Assembly (NCBI GenBank): GCA_033811195.1
Contig: JAPXOZ010000001.1
Coordinates: 210,022-274,021 of the forward strand
Reading direction: 5' to 3'
From: Cacconaster sp033811195
Lineage (GTDB): Bacteria > Bacteroidota > Bacteroidia > Bacteroidales > UBA932
Length of the DNA stretch: 64,000 nucleotides
The position numbers were made by a program, and so were the translations under genes. The notes beneath the pieces were generated by a model, which was not told where the DNA came from, searched no databases, and saw only the letters and a program-made list of their open reading frames with translations. Below are positions 30,282 to 40,700 of the stretch, one piece after another (positions within the stretch are counted from its first letter, which is position 1; the number at the start of each line of letters is the position of its first letter).

Positions 30282-31331
30282 ATGAGATTTGGAGATGTTA
30301 TAGGAGATAAGGCACTCAAGGAAAATCTTATAAGGATGGTTGAGCAGAAACGGCTCTCTCACGCCATTCTTTTCAGAGAGGAACCTTGTGGTGGAGGTCT
30401 TGCTTTTGCCCTGGCGCTTGGTCAGTATGTCAACTGCCGGCACCGAAGCGACGTAGATTCCTGTGGTACCTGCCCCACTTGCAATCAATTTCAGAAGCTT
30501 ATCCACCCCGACCTGCATTTTGCATTTCCTGTCAATAGTTCCAAGGATGTGGCGGAAAGTCAAAAAGGACGACCGATTTCCGACTATTTTCTCGAAAACT
30601 GGAGGGAACTCGTGCTGAATGATCCTTATTTTGCGGAACAAGACCTTTACGAAGCTATAGGTATTGATAATAAGAGCGGCAACATCAGTGTTCATGAGGC
30701 CAGACGTATCATCGAAAGGTTGCTGTTACGCTCTTTTGAGGCCGATTACAAGGTGATGGTGATATGGCTTCCCGAAAAAATGAACCAGGAGTGTTCCAAT
30801 AAGCTCCTCAAACTTCTCGAAGAGCCCCCAGCAGGCACACTTTTCCTGTTGGTATCACAGGCCCCCGAGAAGCTCCTTACCACCATACGCTCAAGATGCC
30901 AGCTCATAGAGATACCTCCGTTGACCGAGGAGCAGCGTCAAAGCCACCCTCAGCTCACGTCACAGGATCCGGCTGAATATCGTGACCTGCTGACCGGACT
31001 TATTGAGGCCGGTATCTCCAAAAAATTGATTGATACCTTTGCCATCTGGGAAACACTCTCAGATATGGGCAGGGAGAAGCAGAAAGAATTCTGCCTCTAC
31101 AGTGAAAGATTTATAAGAAAACTATATATGACCTCGCAGGGTCTGGAACAAATTGCGGAGACGCTTCCTCAAGAGGAGAGTCAAATCCGCGACCTGGCGT
31201 CCCGTATCAGACCCGGGTTTTACGAAAAAGCCCTTTCAGCTTTTGACCGCACGATATCGGCTATCGAAAGCAACACCAATTCCAAACTGACATTCTGCGA
31301 TTTGTCAAACCGTTTGTTACTATACCTGTAA
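30282..31331 (+). CDS. holB: DNA polymerase III delta' subunit
   Basis: This is a clamp-loader subunit of the replicative polymerase. The 349-residue protein begins 'FGDVIGDKALKENLIRMVEQKRLSHAILF', has a zinc-binding stretch ('CGTCPTCNQFQKLIHPDLHF') and 'MNQECSNKLLKLLEEPPAGTLFLLVSQAPEKLLTTIRSRCQ' with the SRC motif. The P-loop position reads REEPCGGGLAF without a GKT/S, as expected for the ATP-non-hydrolysing delta' and unlike DnaX. It starts 23 nt after the U32 stop and precedes ricT by 2 nt. Confidence 0.9.
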   Translation: MRFGDVIGDKALKENLIRMVEQKRLSHAILFREEPCGGGLAFALALGQYVNCRHRSDVDSCGTCPTCNQFQKLIHPDLHFAFPVNSSKDVAESQKGRPISDYFLENWRELVLNDPYFAEQDLYEAIGIDNKSGNISVHEARRIIERLLLRSFEADYKVMVIWLPEKMNQECSNKLLKLLEEPPAGTLFLLVSQAPEKLLTTIRSRCQLIEIPPLTEEQRQSHPQLTSQDPAEYRDLLTGLIEAGISKKLIDTFAIWETLSDMGREKQKEFCLYSERFIRKLYMTSQGLEQIAETLPQEESQIRDLASRIRPGFYEKALSAFDRTISAIESNTNSKLTFCDLSNRLLLYL

Positions 31332-31333
31332 TC

Positions 31334-32659
31334 ATGGAAGAAAAAGACTTAAACAAAATATATGATTGTGCAAGGGGATGTGAAGTCGAAAGGACTGCAC
31401 ATGGCTCTTTACGCACCTCCTACAATCCGAGTTGCTGCAAACTTTCTGATTTTGACTGGATGCAGGGCATCTCTCAGGAACGCTATAAGGACCTATTTGA
31501 GGTAAGATTCAAAAATACCCGTAAAATCATCTTCAAGAATACTTCCGGACAACTTATCAAGACCGGTGACCTGGTGGTGGTGGAGGCTCCTACAGGCCAC
31601 GACTTAGGAATTGTCACTCTCGAAGGCCCCGTGGTTGGACGTCAGTTGGTGCGTCACAATATAGATCCCTCCACATACGAATTCAGACGTATCTATCGTA
31701 AAGCGAAAATTCTTGATATTGAAAGATGGCAAGAGGCGATTGCACGTGAGCACAAGACGATGATCCGTGCACGTCAGATTGCCGCAGGTCTCGGACTTGA
31801 TATGAAAATAGGTGATGTGGAATTTCAGGGAGACGGCACAAAGGCCATATTTTACTATATCGCAGATGAAAGAGTGGATTTCAGGCAGTTGATTAAGGAT
31901 TTTGCAGAAGAATTTCACATCAGAATTGAGATGAAACAGATCGGTGCTCGTCAGGAAGCGGGACTCATCGGAGGGATAGGTGTGTGTGGCAGAGCCCTCT
32001 GCTGCTCCGCATACATGTCCGACTTTAAGTCAATCACCACACAGGCAGCACGCTGCCAGGACCTCTCTCTCAATCCCCAGAAACTTGCCGGACAATGCAG
32101 TAAACTCAAATGTTGTATCAACTACGAAGCTTCACTCTATGTTGATGCCCAGAAGCAATTCCCGGATGTTCGCGGACCACTGGAGTTTAAGGATGGGAAT
32201 GCATATCTTCAGAAATGTGATATCCTCAAGGGACTAATGTACTTCTCCTACGAGCCGCACAGTATGATTAATCTATTTCCTCTTAGTGGCCAGCGCGTGC
32301 GTGATATAATAGCGATGAACCGCAAGGGTATCAAACCTGATTCCTTGAAGGGTAAGGAACCGGACAATCGAGAAACTGACTTTGTAAGTGCAGTGGGCGA
32401 TGTTAGCATTTCCCGTTTTGATGAGAAACGTCGTTCCAAACGAAAAAAACAACAAAAACGCTCTGATAGAAACAAACAACAACGCTCAGAGGAGGAAAAT
32501 CCTCGTCAGGAAGGCGATAATAAACCACGCGAGAGCAACAAGGGTGGTCAGAATAAAAGCTACCGCCGTCAGGGACAACGTCGCGGAGGCAGAACAAAAG
32601 ACCAGAGCAAACCCATAGAAAACAGTGGAGAAAAAAGAGAATCAACTGAGAATCAGTAG
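31334..32659 (+). CDS. ricT: RicT-like PSP1-domain protein
   Basis: The 441-residue protein has the PSP1 C-terminal domain ('LGIVTLEGPVVGRQLVRH', 'YRKAKILDIERWQEAIAREHKTM...ARQIAAGLGLDMKIGDVEFQGDGTKAIFYYIADERVDFRQLIKDFAEEF') and the RicT cysteine cluster ('CGRALCCSAYM', 'CSKLKCCINYE'). In Bacillus, RicT (YaaT) works with RicA/RicF as an Fe-S-containing complex for RNase Y-dependent mRNA maturation. Residues ~365-441 form a low-complexity Lys/Arg/Gln tail, a Bacteroidetes extension that may bind RNA. The 3' end overlaps gldH by 35 nt. Confidence 0.9.
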   Translation: MEEKDLNKIYDCARGCEVERTAHGSLRTSYNPSCCKLSDFDWMQGISQERYKDLFEVRFKNTRKIIFKNTSGQLIKTGDLVVVEAPTGHDLGIVTLEGPVVGRQLVRHNIDPSTYEFRRIYRKAKILDIERWQEAIAREHKTMIRARQIAAGLGLDMKIGDVEFQGDGTKAIFYYIADERVDFRQLIKDFAEEFHIRIEMKQIGARQEAGLIGGIGVCGRALCCSAYMSDFKSITTQAARCQDLSLNPQKLAGQCSKLKCCINYEASLYVDAQKQFPDVRGPLEFKDGNAYLQKCDILKGLMYFSYEPHSMINLFPLSGQRVRDIIAMNRKGIKPDSLKGKEPDNRETDFVSAVGDVSISRFDEKRRSKRKKQQKRSDRNKQQRSEEENPRQEGDNKPRESNKGGQNKSYRRQGQRRGGRTKDQSKPIENSGEKRESTENQ

Positions 32660-33119
32660 GGCATTCGAAACCGTGATGGCACTTCTGGCTGCTTGTGTGA
32701 TCCTCTTTGAATCGTGCTCAAGGCCGGACGATGGCTATAGATATGTCTATCTGGATCCGGACTGCGACTCCATACCGGTTTTCAGATTCTCACTACCGGT
32801 GGCCGACAGCACGGCATTCTGCTCTACCTTCATTGCTATAAGATATGATTGTCGGCTCCAAAGGAACTTCATTTTTTTCGAGGTGGAGGCGACTTCACCC
32901 GGAGGTGAAATTTTTACCGAAAAGATAACCCTGCCTCTTACTGAACATTCCCAGGTGGAGATCAGGAAGAGTAGATTTGGCATTGTGGATATCATTTGGC
33001 CATACAGAGATAATATAAGGGCCTCCGAAGGAGAATGGATTATAGCCCTGACACCTCTCCATACAGATGCAACTCAGTGGCTCCGGGGAGTTGGTTTCTC
33101 ATACCATTTCAACGAGTGA
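32625..33119 (+). CDS. gldH: GldH-like lipoprotein
   Basis: The 164-residue protein has a hydrophobic leader ending in LFESC (lipobox Cys at about residue 31) and a beta-rich domain ending 'GVGFSYHF'. Size, lipobox and position between ricT and downstream genes match the gliding-motility lipoprotein GldH conserved in Bacteroidetes, where it is part of the gliding/type IX-associated machinery; in non-gliding Bacteroidales its role is less clear. The start overlaps ricT by 35 nt; an internal start nearer the hydrophobic leader is possible. Confidence 0.72.
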   Translation: MEKKENQLRISRAFETVMALLAACVILFESCSRPDDGYRYVYLDPDCDSIPVFRFSLPVADSTAFCSTFIAIRYDCRLQRNFIFFEVEATSPGGEIFTEKITLPLTEHSQVEIRKSRFGIVDIIWPYRDNIRASEGEWIIALTPLHTDATQWLRGVGFSYHFNE

Positions 33120-33132
33120 CTCTTTTGACTAC

Positions 33133-33882
33133 ATGAGTAAAAAAAACAAATTGCTGAAATTTAAGGAAAATGAAACTTTCAAATGCCTTATCCAGCCCCG
33201 TACGGAAGAGGTGCTCAGATGTAACCATCCGCTAAAGGGAAATTGGCATCGTGAGGTATTCGGCAATGACAGTCCTATTGTACTGGAGCTCGGTTGTGGC
33301 AAAGGCGAATATACCATAGCTCTGGCAGAAAAGTATCCCGACAGCAATTTCATAGGTTTGGACATCAAGGGAGCACGTCTGTGGAAAGGAGCAAAGTATG
33401 CCAATGATAACCAACTTCCTAATGTAGCATTCCTCCGCACAAGAATAGAATTTATCGAGTCGCTTTTCGCCGCCGGTGAAGTGGCGGAAATCTGGATTAC
33501 ATTTGCAGATCCTCAGGAAGGTAAACCAAAAAAACGGCTGACCCATCCATTATTTCTTACCAGATACCGCAATATTCTCAAGGAGAACGGAATTATTCAT
33601 CTCAAGACCGACAGCAGGTTGCTCTATTTCTATACTATGGAAGTAGCGGCAACCAATTCTCTTGAAGTAATCACTCATTGTGAAGACATTTACGGCTCAC
33701 CTGGCTCCGTTCCCGAAGAGATTACGACTATCCAGACCTTCTATGAGTCACATTTTTTGATGCGGGATATCCCCATCACATATATGGCATTCAGGATTAA
33801 TAGTCAGGAAGATCTTATCTCACCTGAATGGGACCAAAGCCCCTACATACAATCCTACAAGACAATTACTATAATGAAGTAA
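33133..33882 (+). CDS. trmB: tRNA (guanine-N7-)-methyltransferase
   Basis: This enzyme methylates G46 of tRNA. From ATG 33133 the product is 249 residues, with AdoMet motif 'VLELGCGKGEYTIALAEKYPDSNFIGLDIKGARLWKGAKYA', 'IWITFADPQEGKPKKRLTHPLFL' (family DPW/KxRH equivalent) and 'TFYESHFLMRDIPITYMAF' near the end. A longer in-frame start at 33067 would lie inside gldH and was rejected because the family begins near SKKNKLLKF. It ends tail to tail with the RidA-like gene (14-nt overlap). Confidence 0.93.
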   Translation: MSKKNKLLKFKENETFKCLIQPRTEEVLRCNHPLKGNWHREVFGNDSPIVLELGCGKGEYTIALAEKYPDSNFIGLDIKGARLWKGAKYANDNQLPNVAFLRTRIEFIESLFAAGEVAEIWITFADPQEGKPKKRLTHPLFLTRYRNILKENGIIHLKTDSRLLYFYTMEVAATNSLEVITHCEDIYGSPGSVPEEITTIQTFYESHFLMRDIPITYMAFRINSQEDLISPEWDQSPYIQSYKTITIMK

Positions 33883-34891
33883 CGGCCATGCACTCTATCT
33901 CCACAAGCCATTCAGGGCGACAGACGGGAGCGAGCAGGTAGGTGTGGGGTATATTGCGAAGAATATACGAGAGACGCTGTTGGACTATATCCAAATCCTC
34001 ACTATTTCTGAGATACACTATAGCCATCTGTACATCTTTCATAGTGGCGTCAGCCTCCGAAAGCAGAACTGAGACATTTTCCATCATCCTGTCACATTGC
34101 TTTCCAACATTGGCTGCATGGACTACCTTGCCGTGGGAATCTATACTTGCCGTACCTGAGATGAAGATATGATTGCGATCATCATACTCTACGACCGTAC
34201 CTCTTTCAAAAGTGACCCCATACAATGAGGTGGGAGAAAGATGTGAATAAGCGTTTAGATATCGTATTACGCACTTTTCGGGATCTCTAAGCGCAAAAGC
34301 GTCCAGCATAACGTCGCCTCCTGTGGCAGGCCTATTGCCCGGAACTCCGAAAATCCCGGTACTTGCTATATAGTGAGTGTCACTGCGAAGACCGACAGTG
34401 TCAAAAAATTCCCTTCTGGCTCTTACAAAGTCAGCATATTTGTAGTCGATATCATCCACAAAAAACCATGTGCGTATACAGTTGTCGCTTATATTTAACC
34501 CTTGTGAGGTGAGAAACTGCTGATAGTTACGCAAGATCTCATAAGTCTGATCATACACATCCTCTTGGTCCGAAACCAGATTGGCGCTCCATACAAGCAA
34601 ACCTGAAGCGAGAGAGGGTGCAGAAGTCCATATCCAAAGGGAAACGGGATGATCCCCAAGGGGCCTCTCTCTTACTACTGATATAGCATCAAACGGTGCC
34701 CCAATAGGAGGGACAGCAGTCAATTCATCCAAAAACAAGCGACCTGCAATCACATTAAATCCCTGCGGAATAGAGTCAAGAGCAACTTTAAGTGCACTCT
34801 CCACAGAAGGAGCGCAAATCATTATCTGGAGCTCAGCTCCACCACCCTTAGGGGCGAAAACTTTTCTACTACACTGCACATTCATACCCAA
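33869..34891 (-). CDS. RidA/YjgF-like domain protein (chorismatase-like architecture)
   Basis: The 340-residue protein has a C-terminal ~130-residue RidA-like domain ('IFISGTASIDSHGKVVHAANVGKQCDRMMENVSVLLSEADATMKDVQMAIVYLRN', 'RPEWLVEIECMAV') behind a longer N-terminal half. The two-part layout resembles FkbO/Hyg5-type chorismate hydrolases, which also show a RidA-like fold. The typical RidA catalytic Arg region ('CRPEWLVEIE') is present. Substrate is unknown. It is the last gene of the trxA operon and overlaps mntP by 10 nt. Confidence 0.7.
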   Translation of the reverse strand: MGMNVQCSRKVFAPKGGGAELQIMICAPSVESALKVALDSIPQGFNVIAGRLFLDELTAVPPIGAPFDAISVVRERPLGDHPVSLWIWTSAPSLASGLLVWSANLVSDQEDVYDQTYEILRNYQQFLTSQGLNISDNCIRTWFFVDDIDYKYADFVRARREFFDTVGLRSDTHYIASTGIFGVPGNRPATGGDVMLDAFALRDPEKCVIRYLNAYSHLSPTSLYGVTFERGTVVEYDDRNHIFISGTASIDSHGKVVHAANVGKQCDRMMENVSVLLSEADATMKDVQMAIVYLRNSEDLDIVQQRLSYILRNIPHTYLLAPVCRPEWLVEIECMAVTSL

Positions 34892-35439
34892 ATATGTTCA
34901 ACAAGAATTTTTATACCCATAAGGAGCAAGATAAGGCCACCTATAAACTCGGCGGGAGATTTGAAGCGGCACCCGAAAATATTGCCCACCTGGATACCGA
35001 TGGCGGAGAATATTGCGGTTGTAACGGCAATAAGCAACGCTGCTAACCAAATATTTTCATTGAGAAATGAAAAGGAAATCCCGACTGCAAGAGCATCAAT
35101 ACTTGTAGCCACCGCCATCGCCAGCATTGTCTTGAACGAGAAATCAGGACTGACATTCTTCTCTTTCTTGGAAAAAGCCTCTCTCATCATATTTATTCCG
35201 ATCAACCCTAACAGAACGAAAGCAATCCAGTGATCCACGTGCTCCACAAATGAAGCGAAACTCACTCCCAGAAAAAAGCCGATTATAGGCATCAACCCCT
35301 GAAATCCGCCGAACCAGAGGGAGACACTCAACACATTACGTGGGCGAAGGTGCTCTACGGAAAGACCTTTAGCCACGGAGACGGCAAAGGCATCCATTGA
35401 AAGACCAACTGCAATTATAAAAAGCTCTAAAAAAGTCAT
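34882..35439 (-). CDS. mntP: Manganese efflux pump MntP
   Basis: The 185-residue membrane protein, six helices, carries the MntP signature acidic residues: 'VGLSMDAFAVSVAKGL' in helix 1 and 'ATSIDALAVGISFSFL' in the matching helix of the repeat. It exports Mn2+. A longer frame reaches 35514 but reads through the end of the upstream prenyltransferase gene; ATG 35439 gives the standard family N-terminus. Lies 10 nt after ispB and overlaps the RidA-like gene. Confidence 0.93.
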   Translation of the reverse strand: MTFLELFIIAVGLSMDAFAVSVAKGLSVEHLRPRNVLSVSLWFGGFQGLMPIIGFFLGVSFASFVEHVDHWIAFVLLGLIGINMMREAFSKKEKNVSPDFSFKTMLAMAVATSIDALAVGISFSFLNENIWLAALLIAVTTAIFSAIGIQVGNIFGCRFKSPAEFIGGLILLLMGIKILVEHIWV

Positions 35440-35449
35440 AAATCGAGTG

Positions 35450-36442
35450 TCAGTGCTCCCTGACTGACATATATCGAGCAAATGCAACCAGATATTCTCT
35501 GGCTGGTGAGTCATCCAGAACTGAAAGTGAAGTCACCGCTTTGTCTATCTCCTGCTCAAGGCGGTCATAGGCATAATCCAGACCTTTATACTGCTCCACA
35601 AGCGCAATTGCCTCACGTGAAAAAGCCTGCTTTTCCTCTTCGCCGGAATTTGTTTCGAGAAGCCTTAATCGTTCTACGAACTCTGAAGAAATCTCGTAAG
35701 GCGCATTGTGAAGGAAACCGAAAAAGGGAAGGGTAAACTTTTTCTCGAGAATATCTACTCCTACCGGTTTACCGGTATTAAGACGTGGAGAGTAATCGAA
35801 GATATCATCCATCATCTGAAATGCCATTCCGAGATGGAAAGAATAAGACTCGATGGCTTTCATCTGCGCTGCTGATGCATCGGCAGAATATGCCGTACTC
35901 ATCATCGAAGCTCTAAATAGAGATGCAGTCTTACAGAATATAATGGTATTATAATCCTCCTCAGTAGTATCAAGCGAGCTTGCCTTCTCCAGCTGGAGCA
36001 TCTCCCCTTCCGCCAAATCGGCAAGGCAGTTGGAATAATAACTGATCACCTGATTGTCACATTTCATAAGTATAAGATCTATACCTCTAGAGAGCCAAAA
36101 ATCCCCAACAAGCACGGAAGCTGTAGGGGAATAGAGTGACATTATCGTTGCAACCCCACGCCTTGTGGGTGAATCGTCCGCCACATCATCATGAAGTAAA
36201 GTGGCTGAATGCAAAAGCTCCGCTGCTACTGCACAACGGAGCACTTTCTCATTACAAACACCGGATACAGCTCTTCCGGTAAGTAAAGCAAGAAGGGGTC
36301 TGAGTTGTTTGCCCGGGTGCTCAAGCATATAGGCATTAATCCGATTCAGGAGGAGCATCTCCGAATGGAGGCTCTTCCTGAACAGTTCCTGGAAAGCGAT
36401 CCAGTCGCTCCCCAGATACTCTTTCACCTCCTGATACAGCAC
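35450..36442 (-). CDS. Long-chain polyprenyl diphosphate synthase
   Basis: The 330-residue trans-isoprenyl diphosphate synthase probably makes the side chain of menaquinone. The first Asp-rich motif is 'LLHDDVADDSPTRRG', preceded by 'GKQLRPLLALLTGRA', and the second is 'FQMMDDIFDYSPRLNTGKPVGVDILEKKFTLPF'. Chain length cannot be read from the sequence. The start codon is GTG at 36442, 9 nt after the outer-membrane protein stop, in the trxA-OMP-ispB-mntP-RidA run. Confidence 0.92.
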   Translation of the reverse strand: MLYQEVKEYLGSDWIAFQELFRKSLHSEMLLLNRINAYMLEHPGKQLRPLLALLTGRAVSGVCNEKVLRCAVAAELLHSATLLHDDVADDSPTRRGVATIMSLYSPTASVLVGDFWLSRGIDLILMKCDNQVISYYSNCLADLAEGEMLQLEKASSLDTTEEDYNTIIFCKTASLFRASMMSTAYSADASAAQMKAIESYSFHLGMAFQMMDDIFDYSPRLNTGKPVGVDILEKKFTLPFFGFLHNAPYEISSEFVERLRLLETNSGEEEKQAFSREAIALVEQYKGLDYAYDRLEQEIDKAVTSLSVLDDSPAREYLVAFARYMSVREH

Positions 36443-36451
36443 TTTTATGGT

Positions 36452-37060
36452 TTAAAAACGGAAACCTACTGAAATCTGGAGATTGCCGATACTCTTGTTT
36501 GCCTCTTTGGCATTAGCGAGATATTCTTCAATACTGCTTACATGGCCAAAATCCCATTCATACTTGGCTGTAATCTGGAGTTTCCATACATTCAAACCTG
36601 CACCGACTCCTATACCGAACTCTAAATTGGTTTTTTCTTGAATGAGTTGATTCAACAATGAATTATTTGTTTCTCTATTCGCCCAGTTTTTAAGGTTATA
36701 GGCAATCTTCGGAGTAACCATTATGAAGGGCTTAGCCGCAATCAGGTCAATACCCCACTGAATATTTACAGGCAGCTCAAGATACGAGCACTTTTTCTGA
36801 ACCTCAACAGCACCGTCAATCAGCTTGATACCTTGAACACTGTAGAGAAGTTCGGGCTGAAGGGAAAAACCCATCATACTGGCTGTCTGGAAACCGGCAC
36901 CAAAATGCCATCCGGTTCCGTCGTCAAACCTAAAGTTCCTGCCCTCAAGATCAACATTGGTATAATTGAAGCCGCCTTTGATGATCAAACCCTGCGCACT
37001 TACTGTAGTACCAGCAGCAAAACAGAGCAGAACTGCAAGAAAAATTGATAAACGTTTCAT
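36452..37060 (-). CDS. Outer-membrane beta-barrel protein (PorT/OMP_b-brl type)
   Basis: The 202-residue protein has a signal peptide (cleavage near VSAQ, residue 22) and alternating amphipathic strands, ending in the aromatic 'SVGFRF' terminus required for outer-membrane assembly. It resembles the small 'outer membrane beta-barrel' family of Bacteroidetes; cargo or function is unknown. It starts 4 nt after trxA and precedes the prenyltransferase gene by 9 nt. Confidence 0.85.
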   Translation of the reverse strand: MKRLSIFLAVLLCFAAGTTVSAQGLIIKGGFNYTNVDLEGRNFRFDDGTGWHFGAGFQTASMMGFSLQPELLYSVQGIKLIDGAVEVQKKCSYLELPVNIQWGIDLIAAKPFIMVTPKIAYNLKNWANRETNNSLLNQLIQEKTNLEFGIGVGAGLNVWKLQITAKYEWDFGHVSSIEEYLANAKEANKSIGNLQISVGFRF

Positions 37061-37064
37061 AATA

Positions 37065-37385
37065 TTATTGTATTAGTGAAGCTATCTTATTGTCAAGTTC
37101 CTTTTTGGGTACAGCGCCGACAACCTTGTCTACAACTTCTCCGTTTTTGAAGAAAAGGATTGTAGGAATATTCATCACACGATACTTCATGGGAATCGCA
37201 TTATTTTCGTCAACGTTGCACTTGGAAATTATTACCTGGCCCTCATACTTGACTGCCAGTTCATCTATAATAGGAGATATCATTAGACAAGGACCACACC
37301 AGGGTGCCCAAAAATCTACTACAACCGGCTTATCAGAAGCCATTACTATATCCTGAAAATTGGAATCATTTACTGCTAATGCCAT
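37065..37385 (-). CDS. trxA: Thioredoxin
   Basis: The 106-residue cytosolic thioredoxin has the active site 'FWAPWCGPCLMISP' (WCGPC, about residues 30-34) and the cis-Pro loop 'VMNIPTILFFKNGEVV'. It has no signal peptide, the standard family length, and is the first gene of a five-gene minus-strand run. Confidence 0.97.
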   Translation of the reverse strand: MALAVNDSNFQDIVMASDKPVVVDFWAPWCGPCLMISPIIDELAVKYEGQVIISKCNVDENNAIPMKYRVMNIPTILFFKNGEVVDKVVGAVPKKELDNKIASLIQ

Positions 37386-37443
37386 AAAAATGTCTATTTA
37401 AAATTGGTTTATAAAGCGCTAAGTTAGTCAATTTTTTCAAAAA

Positions 37444-37737
37444 CTATACGGTTTGCTCGATATTCCAGACGAAAGCGCGTACTCCGATCTCCTTGTTGCG
37501 GTTGTCCAGTTTTTTGATGGTAAGCAGGAGTTCTTCCACAAGATCGTCATCCACGACAGTCATTACTACGGAATTCATTTCCGGCCAGGTGTGGGTACCA
37601 CGACGAGGTTCCCCACCATAGGTTCCGCGACCCTGCACTTCTTCAAAAAATGTGAAGCCCTTTATCTCAAGTTGGTCGAGCATATATTCAACACGTGCCG
37701 TGTTGGTCTGATTGAAAACTATAAAAACACATTTCAT
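37444..37737 (-). CDS. PII-like protein at the end of the RND efflux operon
   Basis: From ATG 37737 the product is 97 residues with a PII/CutA-like ferredoxin fold pattern: 'MKCVFIVFNQTNTARVEYMLDQLEIKGFTFFEEVQGRG', a short loop 'TYGGEPRRGTHTWPEMNS' in place of the PII T-loop, and 'VEELLLTIKKLDNRNKEIGVRAFVWNIEQ'. PII-like proteins bind nucleotides or metals and regulate transporters. Its position 14 nt after the RND pump gene suggests it senses or tunes the pump; this is inferred. A TTG codon 9 nt earlier is an alternative start. Confidence 0.7.
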   Translation of the reverse strand: MKCVFIVFNQTNTARVEYMLDQLEIKGFTFFEEVQGRGTYGGEPRRGTHTWPEMNSVVMTVVDDDLVEELLLTIKKLDNRNKEIGVRAFVWNIEQTV

Positions 37738-37751
37738 ATCTGTCAACTTTT

Positions 37752-40700
37752 TTAAGCTGTTTCATCGTCAGCCGAGATTTGCATAAAAACAAAATCTTTA
37801 CGGAGCTTTTCCTCTTTGTTGCGCTCTCCGTGGCGCGACATTAATGCATATACAACAGGCACTATGATCATAGTGATTAACGTGGATATCAAGAGACCTC
37901 CTATCACTACTATACCCATCGGACGCCACAACTCAGAACCCTCACCCTGGCTCAATGCCATTGGAAGCATACCCAGAAGGGTAGTCACCGCTGTCATTAG
38001 TACAGGACGTAGACGGGATTCGCCGGAAAGGGCAATTGCCTCGTTGAGTTCGTGCCCGCGATCTCGCATCAAATTAATGTAGTCCACAAGCACTATACCA
38101 TTCTTGACGACAATACCCACAAGCATTACACATCCTAGTGCACCTATCATATCAAGATTAATGCCTGTGACCCATAGCGCCAAAATGACACCCGAGAGTG
38201 CGAAAGGTACTGACATCATAATGATAGCCGGTTTGGAAAGTGATTCAAACTGCGAGGCCATCACAATGTAGACCAGAAGGATAATCAACATAAGTAACTC
38301 AAACATATCTGCAAAGGTCTCTTGCTGATCTTCATAGTCACCCGCAACCCGTACCTGCAAACCGCTGGGAACGGATATTTTATCAATCTCCGTCTGTACT
38401 TGCGCAGCAAGTTCGCCCAAAGAGACATTGTATGGGGTTACGGAGACTGTTAAGTAGCGCTGTCGGCTTTTTCTGTCAATAGTGGGCGGAGCCCAGTACT
38501 CTTCAATCTCAGCTACCTCTTTAAGTTTGATGGAGCGGCCGGTATTTGTGGGGATGGTTAGGTTTTCTATCAAAGTGATCGAGTTGCGATCCTCTTCCTT
38601 AAGACGTACTACAATATCATACTCGTCACCATCCTCTTTGAGGTATCCGGCCAAAAGACCATTCACACGATTGCGGACATAAGTAGAGACCATAGCGGAA
38701 TTAAGTCCATGGTATGCGATTTTCTCCTTGTCCACAGTAATTTTGAGTTCCGGACGTTCTTCATCACGGCTGATATTAACGTCACGAGCTCCCTTGATAT
38801 TGGCCCTTATGGCTTGAAGCAACTCTTCCGCATAGAGATTAGTTTCATCGAAGTCGTAACCGTATACCTCCACATCTACTTTGTTGCCACCTCCCATTCC
38901 CATACCGATGGTCGTCGCACACTGGTAGTCGATGATTTCGGGATATCTATCAAGTTCTGTGCGCAATATCTCAGCAATCTCGAATATCGACCTTTCCCTA
39001 TCGTATTTCTTGTTGCAGACTACGGTCATTGAGATCTTGTTATTGGTTGTTGAGGAGAATAGAGCCCCAATACCGGCATCTTCGTCGCTTCCCGCAGAAG
39101 TAGAAATAATCTGAATTTCAGGTATTAGTTCTCCAAATCTGGTTTCAAGAATACGTGCGGTCTTAAGGGTCTCTTCGAGACGGGTGCCTCGCTGAAGTTC
39201 AACCTTGACGCTGATTCGTCCATTATCGCTTTCGGGCATAAAGTCAGTACCTATCCTGCCGGTAAGTGCAGGAAGAAGCGTAGCGACAAAGAAGATGAAT
39301 GATATAAGAATTGTAAGTCCCTTGTGGTTGAGACACCAGCGTAGTAGATCTGCATACAAAGCGCTTACCTTATTGTGGAATTTCTCGATATATCTATCAT
39401 ACCAGTCCAGTTTGGGCTTTACAATCTGAAGACGTCCCTTTTCATCAATTCTAACTTTATTGGCCTTAAGCATTTGGGAACAAAGCATCGGCGTCAAGGA
39501 AATAGCCACGATGGCTGAGACTGAAATTGCTATGGTCACTATCCATCCCAGTTCCTTAAACATGATACCGGCCATACCGGTGAGCATTGTCAAAGGCACA
39601 AATACGGCAACAATCACAAGTGTTGAGGCGATTACAGCAATCCATACCTCGTTCGTCGCATAAATTGCTGCCTCGCGCGGTGAAGAACCCCTCTCAATAT
39701 GCTTGGTGATGTTTTCAAGCACCACTATAGCATCGTCTACCACCATACCGATAGCTACCGTCAGCGAACTGAGCGAAATAATATTCAGAGAACTGCCTAC
39801 GAAGAGCAGGTATATAAATGACACTATAAGCGAGATGGGAATCGTGACAGCGATGATAAATGTCGCCCTCCATTTTCCGAGGAAGAAAAAGACCACTAGC
39901 ACCACGAAGAGAAGTGCATATAAGATGGATTCTTTCAAGGAGTCGATAGAGTTCTGAATTTCTTCGGAGGAGTCGTAGATAATGCCTATTTCGATATCTG
40001 ATGGAAGTCTCTTTTGGATTTTTGCCATCTCTTTGCGCACATCCTTGCAGACCTGTACCGTATTGGCTCCGGACTTCTTGGAAATCATCAGTCTGACCGC
40101 CTCCTGGCCATTTACCTTCTCATCAAGAGTGAGGTCTTTTATGGTATCCCGGATGGTAGCAACATCCTTCACAAAAATGGGCTTGCCCATAACGGTGGCT
40201 ACCACTATATCTCCGATTTCAGAACTCTCAATATATTCACTGCGTACCTGCATATGGTACTGCTCTTTTTCCATTTTAACAGTACCGGAGGCAAGATTGA
40301 GGTTGTTTGAGCCGATGGCACTGCCAACGAGTTCCAACGGCAGACCATAAGCCTCTAGTTTGGCCTGGTCTATATCCACGTAGATATAGCGTTGCGGAGC
40401 ACCGGCAATGCCTATGGCACCAATACCGTCAACACGGTTTAATACGGTCACCACCTCATCATTGAGCATCTTTTCAAGTCCAGGATAGCTCTCTTCCGCC
40501 AACACATAATACTGGAGTATCGGCATCATACTGGTGTTAAGCTTGAAAAGTACCGGTGTAGAGCAACCCTCAGGGAGATAGTCTCTGATCATATCGAGAT
40601 AAGAGCGTGCATCATTGGATATCTCGTCAAGATTAGTACCCCATTCAAACTCGAGAAGGACAATGGAGATATTGTCCCTGGAGCTGGAAGTAAGTTCTTT

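Noticed and set aside
30282..31331. DnaX (tau/gamma) instead of delta'
   Set aside because: There is no intact Walker A at the expected position, and the length (349) is far too short for DnaX.
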